64,000 bases of DNA from contig NZ_JAFBED010000007.1 in NCBI RefSeq assembly GCF_016908565.1, positions 62,001-126,000 of the forward strand, read 5' to 3'. Below are positions 52,802-62,322 of this stretch, in pieces; within the stretch, counting starts at the first letter, position 1, and every line of letters begins with the position of its first letter. The position numbers and the translations under genes are program-made. The notes under the pieces are model-generated. The model did not search any database and was not told the origin of the DNA. It saw only the letters and a list, made by a program, of their open reading frames with translations. Source of the stretch: Sutcliffiella tianshenii. Lineage in GTDB: Bacteria; Bacillota; Bacilli; Bacillales; Bacillaceae_I.

Positions 52802-54156
52802 AATGGGCCGGCACTCCCTTTCAATATGGATTGAAGCCCAGCTGAATTTCGTTTGCACTTTGCCTCATATAGCGGATAAGCAATCGGATCTTTTCCGAAA
52901 TCTTTTAACAAAGAGCGGAGCTCCTCCACTATTTCTTTAGGACCGTTCAACAAATCCATGCTGCCTTCTCTCCAATTAGATTCTGGAAACTTACTTTCAA
53001 ACATCAGATACATATCCATGAGACGGTTTTTGAGGACAATACCATGTGCATGCTTCAGCCCTTTTTCAGTTAAACCGATAAATCCGTTATCTTCAATGAA
53101 TATCAGCTTTTTCTGTCTAAGCTCTTTTAATACTTTCCTCAATACCAATGTATGTGTAGGCCTGAGGTCAAGGACTGATTCGAGAGAAAAGCTTCCCATT
53201 GACTTGCCTTCTGTATGCAATAAAGATTCTTCCGAAAGTTCATATAAGGAAGATAAGACATTCTCGCAAGTAATCTGATTTTTCACTTTCATCTGTTTGA
53301 TGGCTCTTGGGACTAAGCCTTTTTTTGTTCCAAACATTAAAGAAAAGATAAAACAAATAGTCGCTGCCATGATAATAAGGGGGCCAGTCGGCATTCCTCT
53401 GGATAAAGTACTTAACAGAGTTCCGATGACACCGGATATCGCACCCACCAAACCAGCTAAAATTACCATGTGGTCTAATCGTTCGGTCCAGTACCTTGCC
53501 GTAATGGCCGGTGTGATAAGCATCGCTGCCATCAGGATGACGCCAACAGCCTGAAGGCCGATTACCACCGCTCCAACTATCAGGGTCATAAGAAGGCCAT
53601 TCAGCCATTTCACAGGCATTCCCAAGCCTTGGGCAAATTGCGGATCGAACGTAATCAGCTTTAATTCCTTGAATAAGAGGAAGGTGATAAAAATCAATGC
53701 CAGTGCTATGGTGCTGATTATTTGCACATCCACCCCGACAATTGCCGCAGCCTGCCCGAAAATAAAGGAATCAAGGCCTGCCTGATTTCCCTTTCCATGA
53801 TGCTGTACATATGTCAAAAGTACGATCCCGGCTCCAAAAAACACGGAAAGTACTAGCCCGATTGCCGTATCCTCTTTGATTCTGGAATGCTTGATCACTG
53901 CCTGTATACAATAGGTCCCGATCAGTCCCGATATTGCTGCACCTATCATGAACCATGACATGGATTTCGCTCCATAGATCAAAAATGCAATACATATACC
54001 AGGAAGTGCTGCATGCGCCATGGCATCTCCGAGCAAGCTCTGTTTTCTTAATAATGCAAAGCTGCCAAGTACTCCACTCGCAATGCCAAGCAATACAGTC
54101 CCTAATAAAACCCATTGTACATTTGGATCTCTCAGCATATAAAGTATCGTATCCAT
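52798..54156 (-). CDS. mntC: Manganese ABC transporter permease MntC with C-terminal winged helix
   Basis: This 452-residue protein has an ABC-3 permease domain (about 1-290; GVLGSFALLRKQSLLGDAMAHAALPG). A cytoplasmic extension of about 150 residues follows (SFSLESVLDLRPTHTLVLRK, then GFIGLTEKGLKHAHGIVLKNRL). The extension looks like the winged helix plus dimerisation part of DtxR/MntR-type regulators. B. subtilis MntC has a similar extra length as I recall. The extension may sense metal or regulate gating. It overlaps mntD by four bases and follows mntB by 10 bases. Confidence 0.93.
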   Translation of the reverse strand: MDTILYMLRDPNVQWVLLGTVLLGIASGVLGSFALLRKQSLLGDAMAHAALPGICIAFLIYGAKSMSWFMIGAAISGLIGTYCIQAVIKHSRIKEDTAIGLVLSVFFGAGIVLLTYVQHHGKGNQAGLDSFIFGQAAAIVGVDVQIISTIALALIFITFLLFKELKLITFDPQFAQGLGMPVKWLNGLLMTLIVGAVVIGLQAVGVILMAAMLITPAITARYWTERLDHMVILAGLVGAISGVIGTLLSTLSRGMPTGPLIIMAATICFIFSLMFGTKKGLVPRAIKQMKVKNQITCENVLSSLYELSEESLLHTEGKSMGSFSLESVLDLRPTHTLVLRKVLKELRQKKLIFIEDNGFIGLTEKGLKHAHGIVLKNRLMDMYLMFESKFPESNWREGSMDLLNGPKEIVEELRSLLKDFGKDPIAYPLYEAKCKRNSAGLQSILKGSAGPL

Positions 54157-54166
54157 AATGTCACTC

Positions 54167-54913
54167 CTACTGTTCTACGATTGCCTGATTTTGATCTAGA
54201 AATGCCAGGCGGCCGCCATACGTTCGTTGTAAATTCTCCATCGTAAAGACTTCTTCGGTTGGGCCGATGGCTATTTTCCTCAGATTAATCAACAGCACCC
54301 AATCAAAATATTCTTTTACGGTTTGAAGATCATGATGAACGACCAAAACTGTCTTCCCCTGGGACTTCAACTCGTTCAGGATTGTGATGATCGCTTTTTC
54401 TGTTGCTGCATCCACACCGACAAATGGTTCATCCATAAAATAGATGCTCGCATCCTGGGCAAGTGCCCTTGCCAGGAATACCCTCTGCTGTTGTCCTCCT
54501 GAAAGCTGGCTGATCTGCCTTGTTGCATAATCTCTCATTCCGACTTTATCCAAACACTCGTATGCAAACTCAATGTCTTTCTTGCCCGGTCTTTTTATCC
54601 AGCCAATATGTCCGTACCTTCCCATGAGCACCACGTCCAAGGCATTCGTCGGAAAATCCCAGTCAACCGACCCGCGCTGGGGGACATATCCGATCAACTT
54701 TCTCTGTGACCGATATGGCTTACCATAAATGGAGATGCTCCCCGAAGCTTTAGGGATCAGTTCCAGTGCTGCCTTTATTAATGTAGACTTGCCTGCACCG
54801 TTTGGGCCGATGATGCCGATCAGTTTTCCTTCAGGAACGGTAAAACTGATTTCTTTCAATACAGGTTTCCGATGGTATGCCACAGTCAGATTTTCAATCT
54901 TTACTGGTTCCAT
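54167..54913 (-). CDS. mntB: Manganese ABC transporter ATPase MntB
   Basis: This 248-residue ATPase has Walker [14 protein letters not shown], a Q-loop [14 protein letters not shown] typical of Mn/Zn importers, signature [14 protein letters not shown], Walker [13 protein letters not shown] and H-loop VVHHDLQTV. The start at 54913 (MEPVKIENL) has AAGGTG about 6 bases upstream. It lies 19 bases after mntA and is part of the mntABCD operon. Confidence 0.95.
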   Translation of the reverse strand: MEPVKIENLTVAYHRKPVLKEISFTVPEGKLIGIIGPNGAGKSTLIKAALELIPKASGSISIYGKPYRSQRKLIGYVPQRGSVDWDFPTNALDVVLMGRYGHIGWIKRPGKKDIEFAYECLDKVGMRDYATRQISQLSGGQQQRVFLARALAQDASIYFMDEPFVGVDAATEKAIITILNELKSQGKTVLVVHHDLQTVKEYFDWVLLINLRKIAIGPTEEVFTMENLQRTYGGRLAFLDQNQAIVEQ

Positions 54914-54931
54914 AATGTTCACCTTACCTTC

Positions 54932-55858
54932 TTATTTTAGGGCGTTTACGATTGTATCAATATTATGTTTGAACATGCCCAGATATGTTCCTGTCTCCGT
55001 ACCGGCTTCTCCCATGGCGTCAGAATATAATTCCCCGCCGATGACTACGGTATGGCCACGGCTCTCCGCACCTTTTACCACTGCATTGATGGAATCCTCG
55101 GATATACTGCTTTCCACGAATACAGCTTTAACATTTCTTTCCACCAATAAGTCAATGATGCTCTGGACATCCCGTAACCCAAATTCCGCATCCGTACTCA
55201 GTCCCTGTAAACCGGTAACTTCCATTCCATATGCCTCACCGAAATATTTGAATGCATCATGTGCCGTTACAAGCACCCTGCTTTCTTCTGGGATGGATGC
55301 GATTTGCTCTTTTCCATATGCATCCAGTTCCTTCAAGTCTTTAATATAATTTGCGGCATTCTCTTCATAGGTTTCAGCATTTTCTTTGTCCTGTTCCACC
55401 AAGGTTTCCGTTACCGCTTCTACCGCATGGATCCATAGTGTGATATCGAACCATACATGAGGATCTTTTTTCTTTGCATCATCATCTGCGGTAAGAAGCA
55501 GTTCTTCAGGAATTTTTTCTCCAACTGCTACAGTCGGTTTATCTTTTGACATTTTTTCAAGGATATCTCCCATTTTCCCTTCCAGATGAAGACCATTATA
55601 AAAAATGATATCCGCTTTGCTCAGTTTACCGATATCGCCTTGGGACGCTTGATAAAGATGGGGATCGATTCCCGGTCCCATCAATGATTCGACTTCCACG
55701 TGCTCTCCACCGACGTTTGCAACAATGTCGCCTATCTGAGCAATAGTGGTTGTGACCTTCAATTTATCACTTTCTTCTCCTGTTGTTGCTCCTGAGCATG
55801 CAGTCAAGCCTAAGCAAAAAGCTCCAAGAAGTAAAAGTCTCGTAAACATTGTTTTCAT
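54932..55858 (-). CDS. mntA: Manganese-binding lipoprotein MntA
   Basis: This 308-residue cluster A-1 binding protein has a lipoprotein signal with Cys21 (LTAC). Metal ligands are His in GIDPHLYQAS, DPHVWFD and TAHDAFKYFG, plus a late Asp. There is no His-rich loop, in contrast to the ZnuA-like protein, which favours manganese. GGGAGAGGG precedes the ATG. Two MntR-like sites lie upstream, one near the ATG and one at the promoter. Confidence 0.94.
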   Translation of the reverse strand: MKTMFTRLLLLGAFCLGLTACSGATTGEESDKLKVTTTIAQIGDIVANVGGEHVEVESLMGPGIDPHLYQASQGDIGKLSKADIIFYNGLHLEGKMGDILEKMSKDKPTVAVGEKIPEELLLTADDDAKKKDPHVWFDITLWIHAVEAVTETLVEQDKENAETYEENAANYIKDLKELDAYGKEQIASIPEESRVLVTAHDAFKYFGEAYGMEVTGLQGLSTDAEFGLRDVQSIIDLLVERNVKAVFVESSISEDSINAVVKGAESRGHTVVIGGELYSDAMGEAGTETGTYLGMFKHNIDTIVNALK

Positions 55859-55899
55859 TATTGTATTCCCTCTCCCATTGTAGAATTGTGTATAGCAAC

Positions 55900-55921
55900 A
55901 AATGTTTCTCTAACGCAAGTT
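55900..55921. promoter_or_regulatory. MntR-like box 1
   Basis: On the minus strand AACTTGCGTTAGAGAAACAT resembles the MntR box (TTTGC-TTA-GGAAAC type) as I remember it. It lies about 40 bases upstream of mntA. Confidence 0.6.
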
Positions 55922-56029
55922 TTTTGGTAAAAATATACACATTCTCACCAGATTCCAATTTAATCTATGCGGACTCCAGAAAAAATGTGCCATCGTTTTT
56001 GACAAGCTCACCAATTTGAGCTTCAACTT

Positions 56030-56053
56030 AAAATGTTTCCCTAATACAAAAGT
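56030..56053. promoter_or_regulatory. MntR-like box 2 at the mntA promoter
   Basis: On the minus strand TTTTGTATTAGGGAAACATT fits the same motif more closely than box 1. It overlaps the probable -10 (TAACTT, 56050-56055); TTGACA lies at 56073-56078 with 17-base spacing. Confidence 0.7.
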
Positions 56054-56078
56054 TAAACCCTGAGCAAACTTTTGTCAA
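56050..56078 (-). promoter_or_regulatory. Candidate promoter of mntABCD
   Basis: TTGACA (56073-56078), 17 bases, TAACTT (56050-56055) on the minus strand. This gives an untranslated leader of nearly 190 bases. The rest of 55859-56173 shows no convincing gene. Confidence 0.55.
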
Positions 56079-56173
56079 GCAAAGTTTTTTGAAAACTATT
56101 TTTATTTTGGGGGTCTGGCCCTGGCAGGGGATTGTCCATCAGAGTCGAATTCTTAAAGGTTTAGGGCAAGATG

Positions 56174-56213
56174 AAAAGCCCCTGCAGCTCTATGAAGTTG
56201 CAGGGGCTTTTTG
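56174..56213. terminator. menC terminator
   Basis: AAAAGCCCCTGCA pairs with TGCAGGGGCTTTT, with A and T runs on both sides. Confidence 0.92.
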
Positions 56214-56216
56214 GTT

Positions 56217-57332
56217 TTATAGGTCTTCTTTTTGGAAGGTTTTTATTTTTGCACTTATTTCTTTTATATATTTTTCGTTCACACTATGGCCGATTCCGGG
56301 CGAGGTTGGCACGCTTATCTTCCCTTGAGTGACTACTACCTCCGGCTCGATGACATCCTTCTTCCAATACCGGGAGGAGGACGATATATCTCCGGGAATC
56401 GTAAAGTTCGGCAGGGAAGCAAGGGCAATATTGAATGATCTTGAAATTCCTGTTTCCAGCATACCGCCACACCAGACAGGTATTCCATTCCGCATGCAAA
56501 GATCATGAATGCGGATGGCATTTGTAAGGCCCCCTACCCGGCCGATTTTTATATTGATCACCTGGCAGCTTCCAAGCTTTATGGCATGGACGGCATCGTT
56601 GTAGGAAACAATGCTTTCATCGAGGCAGATTGGCGTGCTTAACGCCTTTTGGAGCTCCGCATGCTCAATGATATCATCCGAAGCAAGAGGCTGTTCGATC
56701 ATCAGGAGCTGAAACTCATCCAGCTTCTTCAACCTATCAACATCATTGAGTGTATAAGCAGAGTTGGCATCCGCCATTAGAGCAAGCTGTGGGAATTCCC
56801 TTCTGATTGCGTGCAGCATTTCATAATCATGTCCGGGATCGATTTTCACTTTAACCCGCTGATAGCCTTCTTTAACACGCAAGTTTATCGCATCAATCAT
56901 CTTGCTTGGCGTGTCCACACTGACTACAACACCTGCATCTATTCTTTTACGTGTTCCCCCGATAAAGTCAGCTAATGACTTTCCGGCTCTTTTCGCAAAA
57001 AGATCCCATGCAGCCATCTCCACTCCCGCCCTTGCCATCGGATTTCCCTTCCATACCAGCAGGGCATTATGGATTTCACCAGGATGCTCCCATTGCCCTT
57101 GTAAAAGCGATGGAATAAAGAAGTCCTCCAGCATATGCCATGAAGTCTGAATCGTTTCTTCGGTGTACCATGGGGAAGAGAACGCAACCACCTCTCCCCA
57201 TCCGCTGACCCCATCCATGTCCGTCATTTTCAAGAGAATGCTTTCCCGTTCGGATACCGTTCCCAAATGGGTGCGAAAAGGCTGAAGAAGCTCCAATTTG
57301 GTAAGAAACATCTCTATCTTTTTAATCTTCAT
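56217..57332 (-). CDS. menC: o-Succinylbenzoate synthase MenC
   Basis: This 371-residue enolase-superfamily enzyme dehydrates SHCHC to o-succinylbenzoate in menaquinone synthesis. The catalytic Lys pair is in RVKVKIDPG, Mg ligands are in LMADANSAY, MIEQPLASDD and ICLDESI, and the second Lys is in VINIKIGRVGG. The start at 57332 has AGGGG about 8 bases upstream; the ATG at 57338 is too near it. It overlaps the 3' end of menE by 11 bases, so the two are translationally linked. Confidence 0.95.
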   Translation of the reverse strand: MKIKKIEMFLTKLELLQPFRTHLGTVSERESILLKMTDMDGVSGWGEVVAFSSPWYTEETIQTSWHMLEDFFIPSLLQGQWEHPGEIHNALLVWKGNPMARAGVEMAAWDLFAKRAGKSLADFIGGTRKRIDAGVVVSVDTPSKMIDAINLRVKEGYQRVKVKIDPGHDYEMLHAIRREFPQLALMADANSAYTLNDVDRLKKLDEFQLLMIEQPLASDDIIEHAELQKALSTPICLDESIVSYNDAVHAIKLGSCQVINIKIGRVGGLTNAIRIHDLCMRNGIPVWCGGMLETGISRSFNIALASLPNFTIPGDISSSSRYWKKDVIEPEVVVTQGKISVPTSPGIGHSVNEKYIKEISAKIKTFQKEDL

Positions 57333-58827
57333 GAACATGACCCCTAGCTAGATCAGACTTAGGCAAGTATTCCACGAGCCTTCTTCTTACAAGTTTGTTG
57401 GAGGCATTACGGGGCAATTCAATTACCTTCACTATTTTCTTAGGAACCTTATATTTAGCCAAGCGCTGTGAAGCAAAATCAATTATTTCACTTTCTGATA
57501 CATCCTGACCCCTCAACACCACATAGGCTACAGGTACCTGTCCCCAGCGGTCATCCTCCATTGCTCCCACACCTGCATCTTTGACGGACGGATGTGACAT
57601 GAGCACTGCTTCGATTTCAGCTGGATACACGTTTTCCCCGCCCGAAATGATCAGGTCACTTCTGCGATCTAAAACATAAAGGAATCCATCCTCATCCAAA
57701 TAGCCAATATCCCCAGTATGCAGCCACCCGTCGTTGAATGCTCGTTTCGTCGCTTCCTCATCATGAAAATAACCTGGTGTGACATTGGGACCTTTCACCA
57801 ATATTTCTCCCGCCTCACCTGCATGAGCTTCCTTGCAATCCCCATCAACCACTATTTTTATCTGGCTGGAGAATAGGGCCTTTCCTGCACTCCCGATTTT
57901 CAAAAGTGCCGCTTCCGGGGAGAGCGTGACGATCTGTGAGCAGGTCTCTGTCATCCCATATGTCTGAAACACAGGGATCCCTCTCTTTTCGCATTCCTTT
58001 AGCATCGGTAACGGAATCGGTCCTCCGCCGGCCAACATGCACCGGAAAGTTGCTGGATACATTCCTTCACCCAAATCCTCCAAAAGCTGCTGAAGCATCG
58101 TACTCACAACAGAAACGATGGTAACTCCCTTATTCTTAATATCTTCATTTACCTTCTGGGCATTAAATTTCTCATGAAGAATGACCCTCATCCCATAAAT
58201 GACACTACGCATTAAAATCGACAATCCACTGATATGGAACAGCGGTACAGCTGCAAGCCAGGCATCCTTTTCATAAAGACCAAGGTTCAATGCAGAACCT
58301 GACGCACTCCAAAAATGATTCCCGTATGTTTGCTTTACCCCTTTCGGATTGCCGGTTGTTCCACTTGTATACATGATCGTATCCACAGAATCCAGCTGAA
58401 ACTCCTTCACCATTGGAAAGGGAGTAGCCTCCCCTTGAAGTAATTCATCCATCGAGATAATGTTACTCTCCTTTGCAAACTCACTTTCCATCAGACTGTC
58501 CACCCTCTCGATATCTGTCACGAGCAATTTGGACATGGAGTTCTTTGTTTGGAAGGCAAGCTCCATTGGGGTAAGCCTTAAATTATGTAAAACTGTTATC
58601 GCTCCAAGATGCTTTAAAGAGAAAAGAAGCAACACCATTTCCAGGCTGTTTTTCATGAATACTGAAACAGAATCCCCTTTTCTGATGTTCTGGGAAGACA
58701 GTTTGGAAGCAAGCTCCATTGACCGTTCGTTTAGTTGGGCAAATGTCAGTTTTTCCTGATCTGTTTCAATCGCTATCCGATCAGGAGTCAGGCTAGCTCG
58801 TTTCATCAAAAAATTTGGAACCAACAT
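57322..58827 (-). CDS. menE: o-Succinylbenzoate-CoA ligase MenE
   Basis: This 501-residue ANL-family ligase activates o-succinylbenzoate with ATP and CoA. The P-loop is MYTSGTTGNPKGV, the A5-like motif is QTYGMTETCS, and the A7-A8 region reads GWLHTGDIGYLDEDGFLYVLDRRSD. AGGGAGGTG lies before the ATG. It overlaps menC and is separated from menB by a hairpin terminator, so it may be transcribed by read-through or by its own promoter. Confidence 0.96.
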   Translation of the reverse strand: MLVPNFLMKRASLTPDRIAIETDQEKLTFAQLNERSMELASKLSSQNIRKGDSVSVFMKNSLEMVLLLFSLKHLGAITVLHNLRLTPMELAFQTKNSMSKLLVTDIERVDSLMESEFAKESNIISMDELLQGEATPFPMVKEFQLDSVDTIMYTSGTTGNPKGVKQTYGNHFWSASGSALNLGLYEKDAWLAAVPLFHISGLSILMRSVIYGMRVILHEKFNAQKVNEDIKNKGVTIVSVVSTMLQQLLEDLGEGMYPATFRCMLAGGGPIPLPMLKECEKRGIPVFQTYGMTETCSQIVTLSPEAALLKIGSAGKALFSSQIKIVVDGDCKEAHAGEAGEILVKGPNVTPGYFHDEEATKRAFNDGWLHTGDIGYLDEDGFLYVLDRRSDLIISGGENVYPAEIEAVLMSHPSVKDAGVGAMEDDRWGQVPVAYVVLRGQDVSESEIIDFASQRLAKYKVPKKIVKVIELPRNASNKLVRRRLVEYLPKSDLARGHVHED

Positions 58828-58859
58828 TACTCTAGCACCTCCCTAATTTGCAATATAAA

Positions 58860-58899
58860 AAAGAGAGCAATTTAAAAGCACCATGCTTCTAAATTGCCC
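58860..58899 (-). terminator. Terminator between menB and menE
   Basis: GCAATTTAGAAGC pairs with TGCTTTTAAATTGC, followed by CTCTTTTTT on the minus strand. It separates menFDHB from menEC. Confidence 0.75.
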
Positions 58900-58913
58900 C
58901 CATACATTCGTGA

Positions 58914-59735
58914 TTAAGGGAAGCGAGGGAATTGACCGAAGTCTGGTTTTCTCTTCTCCTTGAACGCGTCACGGCCTTCTTTTGCTTCATCAGTTGTATA
59001 GTAAAGTAACGTTGCATCTCCAGCGAACTGCTGGATACCAGCCAATCCGTCTGTGTCGGCATTAAATGCTGCTTTGAGGAAACGAAGAGCAGTCGGGCTG
59101 TTCGCCAGCATCTCTTCACACCATTTTACCGTTTCATCTTCCAGTTGCTCCAAAGGTACAACCGTGTTTACAAGACCCATGTCCAGTGCTTCCTGTGCAT
59201 TGTATTGACGGCATAGGTACCAGATTTCACGAGCCTTTTTGTGTCCTACAATACGTGCCAGGTAACCGGAACCATATCCAGCATCAAAGCTGCCCACTTT
59301 AGGTCCTGTTTGGCCGAAACGTGCATTTTCTGCAGCAATCGTCAAGTCGCAGACGATATGAAGGACATGTCCGCCACCGATTGCCCATCCTGCAACCATC
59401 GCCACTACAGGCTTAGGTGTAACGCGGATCAAACGTTGCAGATCCAATACGTTCAAGCGAGGAATTTCGTCCTCTCCCACGTATCCGCCATGTCCACGTA
59501 CCTTTTGGTCTCCACCAGAACAGAAGGCTTTATCTCCGGCACCTGTTAAAATGATGACTCCTACACTTGCGTCGTCACGCGCATAGGCAAATGCCTCAAT
59601 CAATTCCATGACCGTTTTCGGACGGAATGCGTTATGTACTTCCGGACGGTTGATTGTAATCTTTGCAATCCCATTATATGTTTCATATAAAATGTCTTCA
59701 AATTGTTTAGGGCCTGCTATCCACTCTCTTGCCAT
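58914..59735 (-). CDS. menB: 1,4-Dihydroxy-2-naphthoyl-CoA synthase MenB
   Basis: This 273-residue crotonase-fold enzyme closes the naphthoate ring from OSB-CoA. Family signatures include [17 protein letters not shown] (oxyanion and bicarbonate-linked region), [19 protein letters not shown] and [17 protein letters not shown]. The start at 59735 (MAREW) has GGAGGAAAC upstream; the frame to 59759 overlaps the end of menH and has no better site. The length matches family members. Confidence 0.97.
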   Translation of the reverse strand: MAREWIAGPKQFEDILYETYNGIAKITINRPEVHNAFRPKTVMELIEAFAYARDDASVGVIILTGAGDKAFCSGGDQKVRGHGGYVGEDEIPRLNVLDLQRLIRVTPKPVVAMVAGWAIGGGHVLHIVCDLTIAAENARFGQTGPKVGSFDAGYGSGYLARIVGHKKAREIWYLCRQYNAQEALDMGLVNTVVPLEQLEDETVKWCEEMLANSPTALRFLKAAFNADTDGLAGIQQFAGDATLLYYTTDEAKEGRDAFKEKRKPDFGQFPRFP

Positions 59736-59755
59736 GTCTGTTTCCTCCCTATTTT

Positions 59756-60568
59756 TCATTTCGACAAAAACTCACTTACTATTTTACCAAACTTTCTTGG
59801 TTGTTCCACATGAATTGCATGTCCTACATCACTTATTTTAACATAAACTGCATTTTTCATGAGATTTTTCATATTCTCGGCGATCCCGACAAACTTTGTA
59901 TCCTTTTCGCCTGCAAGCAGCAAAACCTTGGCTGTACAGTCTTCAAGGCTTTCCCAATAGGAGGATTGTGAACCTGTTCCTATACCTAATAGACTATTGG
60001 CCAAGCCAACGGGCGAGTTTTGGAGCCGCTGTTCTTTGATCCGTCGTTGCTTATCTTCTGAAAGAAGAAATTGTGTTTCGAATAACGGGATGCTTGTCCA
60101 ATATTCAACAAAGTCTTCCACACCATTCTCCCTTATCCTCATTGCCAGACGGTTATCCGCATTTCTTCTTTCACAGCGTTCCTCTTCTGTCCTTAAACCT
60201 GGAGAGGCGCTTTCAAGAACAAGTTTTTCCACGAAGGACGGATATGTTGCCGTAAAAGCAAGTGCGACCCTTCCCCCCATGGAATAACCCACCAAAAAGA
60301 TTTTTGCAATTCCCATCCTATCAAGGATCACTTTGATATCCTCGACTGTATTCTCCATGGAATAACGCCCGGGATCTGCTGGAATGGCACTTTTTCCATG
60401 ACCCAAGAAGTCCAATAGGATAAAAGTATACTCTCCCTGGTTTTTGAAAAATGTTAAAGCTTCTTTGATATTATTCCCCGTTCCGGTAAATCCGTGCAGC
60501 CATAGAATCGGTGTGGGACCGTCCCCAATCGTCTCCAAATGATAAGATACACCATTTACTTCCATCAT
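59756..60568 (-). CDS. menH: SHCHC synthase MenH (alpha/beta hydrolase fold)
   Basis: This 270-residue protein eliminates pyruvate from SEPHCHC. The nucleophile elbow is [10 protein letters not shown], the N-terminal strand is [13 protein letters not shown], and the late Asp and His are in [15 protein letters not shown] and [13 protein letters not shown]. It resembles B. subtilis YtxM/MenH. Its start overlaps the menD stop by four bases. It lies between menD and menB in the usual order. Confidence 0.93.
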   Translation of the reverse strand: MMEVNGVSYHLETIGDGPTPILWLHGFTGTGNNIKEALTFFKNQGEYTFILLDFLGHGKSAIPADPGRYSMENTVEDIKVILDRMGIAKIFLVGYSMGGRVALAFTATYPSFVEKLVLESASPGLRTEEERCERRNADNRLAMRIRENGVEDFVEYWTSIPLFETQFLLSEDKQRRIKEQRLQNSPVGLANSLLGIGTGSQSSYWESLEDCTAKVLLLAGEKDTKFVGIAENMKNLMKNAVYVKISDVGHAIHVEQPRKFGKIVSEFLSK

Positions 60569-62322
60569 ATTTCACGACTTAATGACAATTTAATTTCCTG
60601 GGAAACACTATTCCACAATTTACGATGCTCATGTTCATTTTCCTCGCGGTTTGTCGGTACCTCGATGATATGCAACCCCTTATTCGACAAGGATTTAGAA
60701 AGCTCACTTCTGAACGAATCCCATGAACCTACCAGTGAATAGTTTGCATCATAGAGTCTTGCAGCATGTTCGAAATCCATATTCATCGGCGTACCGAACA
60801 ACGTCTCGAAATGACTATCGATTTTTGATTGGGGCAGAAAACTAAAGATCCCCCCACCGTTGTTATTGATGAGGACTATTGTCACATCAAGCTTCAACAG
60901 TTTTGCCGCAAGCAGTCCATTCATATCGTGATAAAATGATAGATCCCCTATCACCAGTACCAATCGGTCATATGCATTACTTGCTGCCAATGCTGTCGAT
61001 ACGACGCCATCAATTCCATTGGCGCCCCTGTTGGCCAGCACTTTAATGTCTTTATCATTTTTGAGGAAAAATGTATCTGCATCCCTGATTGGCATGCTAT
61101 TTCCTACAAAGATAGCAGATCCTTTCGGGAGCAGCGCCTGCAGCTCGGTAATGACATTTCCCTCAAACATATTCTCATTCTCATGCGGAGAAGATAGGAT
61201 ATTTTTTGTACGTTCATTTATCGAAACAATCTTCTTCACCCAAGAAGGTTCTTTTCTCGGTGAAATCAAGGTGAGGATCTTTTCACAGAATATGTCCTCC
61301 TTGCAATGAACCATATAGCTTGCCTGCATAGTCGGATCACGCCATCCTCCGTCACCGTCAATGACAATATGATCCGCACTTGTTGCACGGGCTATGTATT
61401 GCATCAGAAACTTGGAAACAGGCATCGCCCCAAATCGGATGATGACCTCAGGCTCGATTGCTTCCTTGACCGCATCTTCCCTTAAAAAGGCATCATATCC
61501 CTCGCATATCATCTCTTTGGCATGTGATCCTGTCCGAAGGCCGGATAAAGGATCTGCAAAAATCGGATATTGTAGTGCTTCTGCAAGTTCTGTTACCCTT
61601 TCAGGAAATTCTGAGCCGACAGGCATTTCCCCGCAGACGATAATTCCTTTGTTCTTCTTCGAGAAAAGCTGTGAGAAGAATGCCGTCTGATCTTCGCTGA
61701 TGCTGAAGCTTCCTACTTGAACATCCACTATAGATCCATTCGCTTCACCATATTTCGTCCAAAGATCCTCTGCTTGAAGATTCGGCAGGAGTGGCTCTCG
61801 TAGTGGGAAATTCAGATGAACAGGGCCTCTTGGAGCACTCACGGACGTCCCGATGGCCCTGGCCGCCATGGTCCTGGTATACTGGATCATCGGACGCTCA
61901 TCAGCAGGCAAACTCATCTCCACAAACCATTTTACATAACTGCCATACATCTTAATCTGATCAATTGCTTGCGGAGCCCCGATATCCCGGAGTTCATGCG
62001 GTCGATCAGCCGTCAAGATCAACAGAGGGACCCTTGCCTGGTAAGCTTCCACAATCGCTGGATAATAATTGGCTGCAGCTGTACCGGATGTACAAAGTAA
62101 TGCGACAGGTTTACCGGTTGTCTTGGCAAGTCCAAGTGCATAAAAAGAAGCAGAGCGTTCATCAATCAGAACTGTCACCTCAAGCTTTGGGTGCTCTGCC
62201 ATTAATAAAGCGATAGGGGTGGACCTGGAGCCCGGACTGATCACTACATCCGTCATTCCGCTCTGCGTTAGCTCATCTACAAAAGCTGCAAGATAATATG
62301 TCATATCGTCAGATGGTTTCAT
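60565..62322 (-). CDS. menD: SEPHCHC synthase MenD
   Basis: This 585-residue thiamine-diphosphate enzyme joins isochorismate and 2-oxoglutarate. The N-terminal domain has DVVISPGSRSTPIALLMAEH and CTSGTAAANYYPAI. The ThDP/Mg region near the C-terminus reads VIGDLSFYHDMNGLLAAK and INNNGGGIFSFLPQ. The length is normal. It overlaps menF by four bases (ATGA) and menH by four bases, an unbroken menF-D-H run. Confidence 0.97.
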   Translation of the reverse strand: MKPSDDMTYYLAAFVDELTQSGMTDVVISPGSRSTPIALLMAEHPKLEVTVLIDERSASFYALGLAKTTGKPVALLCTSGTAAANYYPAIVEAYQARVPLLILTADRPHELRDIGAPQAIDQIKMYGSYVKWFVEMSLPADERPMIQYTRTMAARAIGTSVSAPRGPVHLNFPLREPLLPNLQAEDLWTKYGEANGSIVDVQVGSFSISEDQTAFFSQLFSKKNKGIIVCGEMPVGSEFPERVTELAEALQYPIFADPLSGLRTGSHAKEMICEGYDAFLREDAVKEAIEPEVIIRFGAMPVSKFLMQYIARATSADHIVIDGDGGWRDPTMQASYMVHCKEDIFCEKILTLISPRKEPSWVKKIVSINERTKNILSSPHENENMFEGNVITELQALLPKGSAIFVGNSMPIRDADTFFLKNDKDIKVLANRGANGIDGVVSTALAASNAYDRLVLVIGDLSFYHDMNGLLAAKLLKLDVTIVLINNNGGGIFSFLPQSKIDSHFETLFGTPMNMDFEHAARLYDANYSLVGSWDSFRSELSKSLSNKGLHIIEVPTNREENEHEHRKLWNSVSQEIKLSLSREI

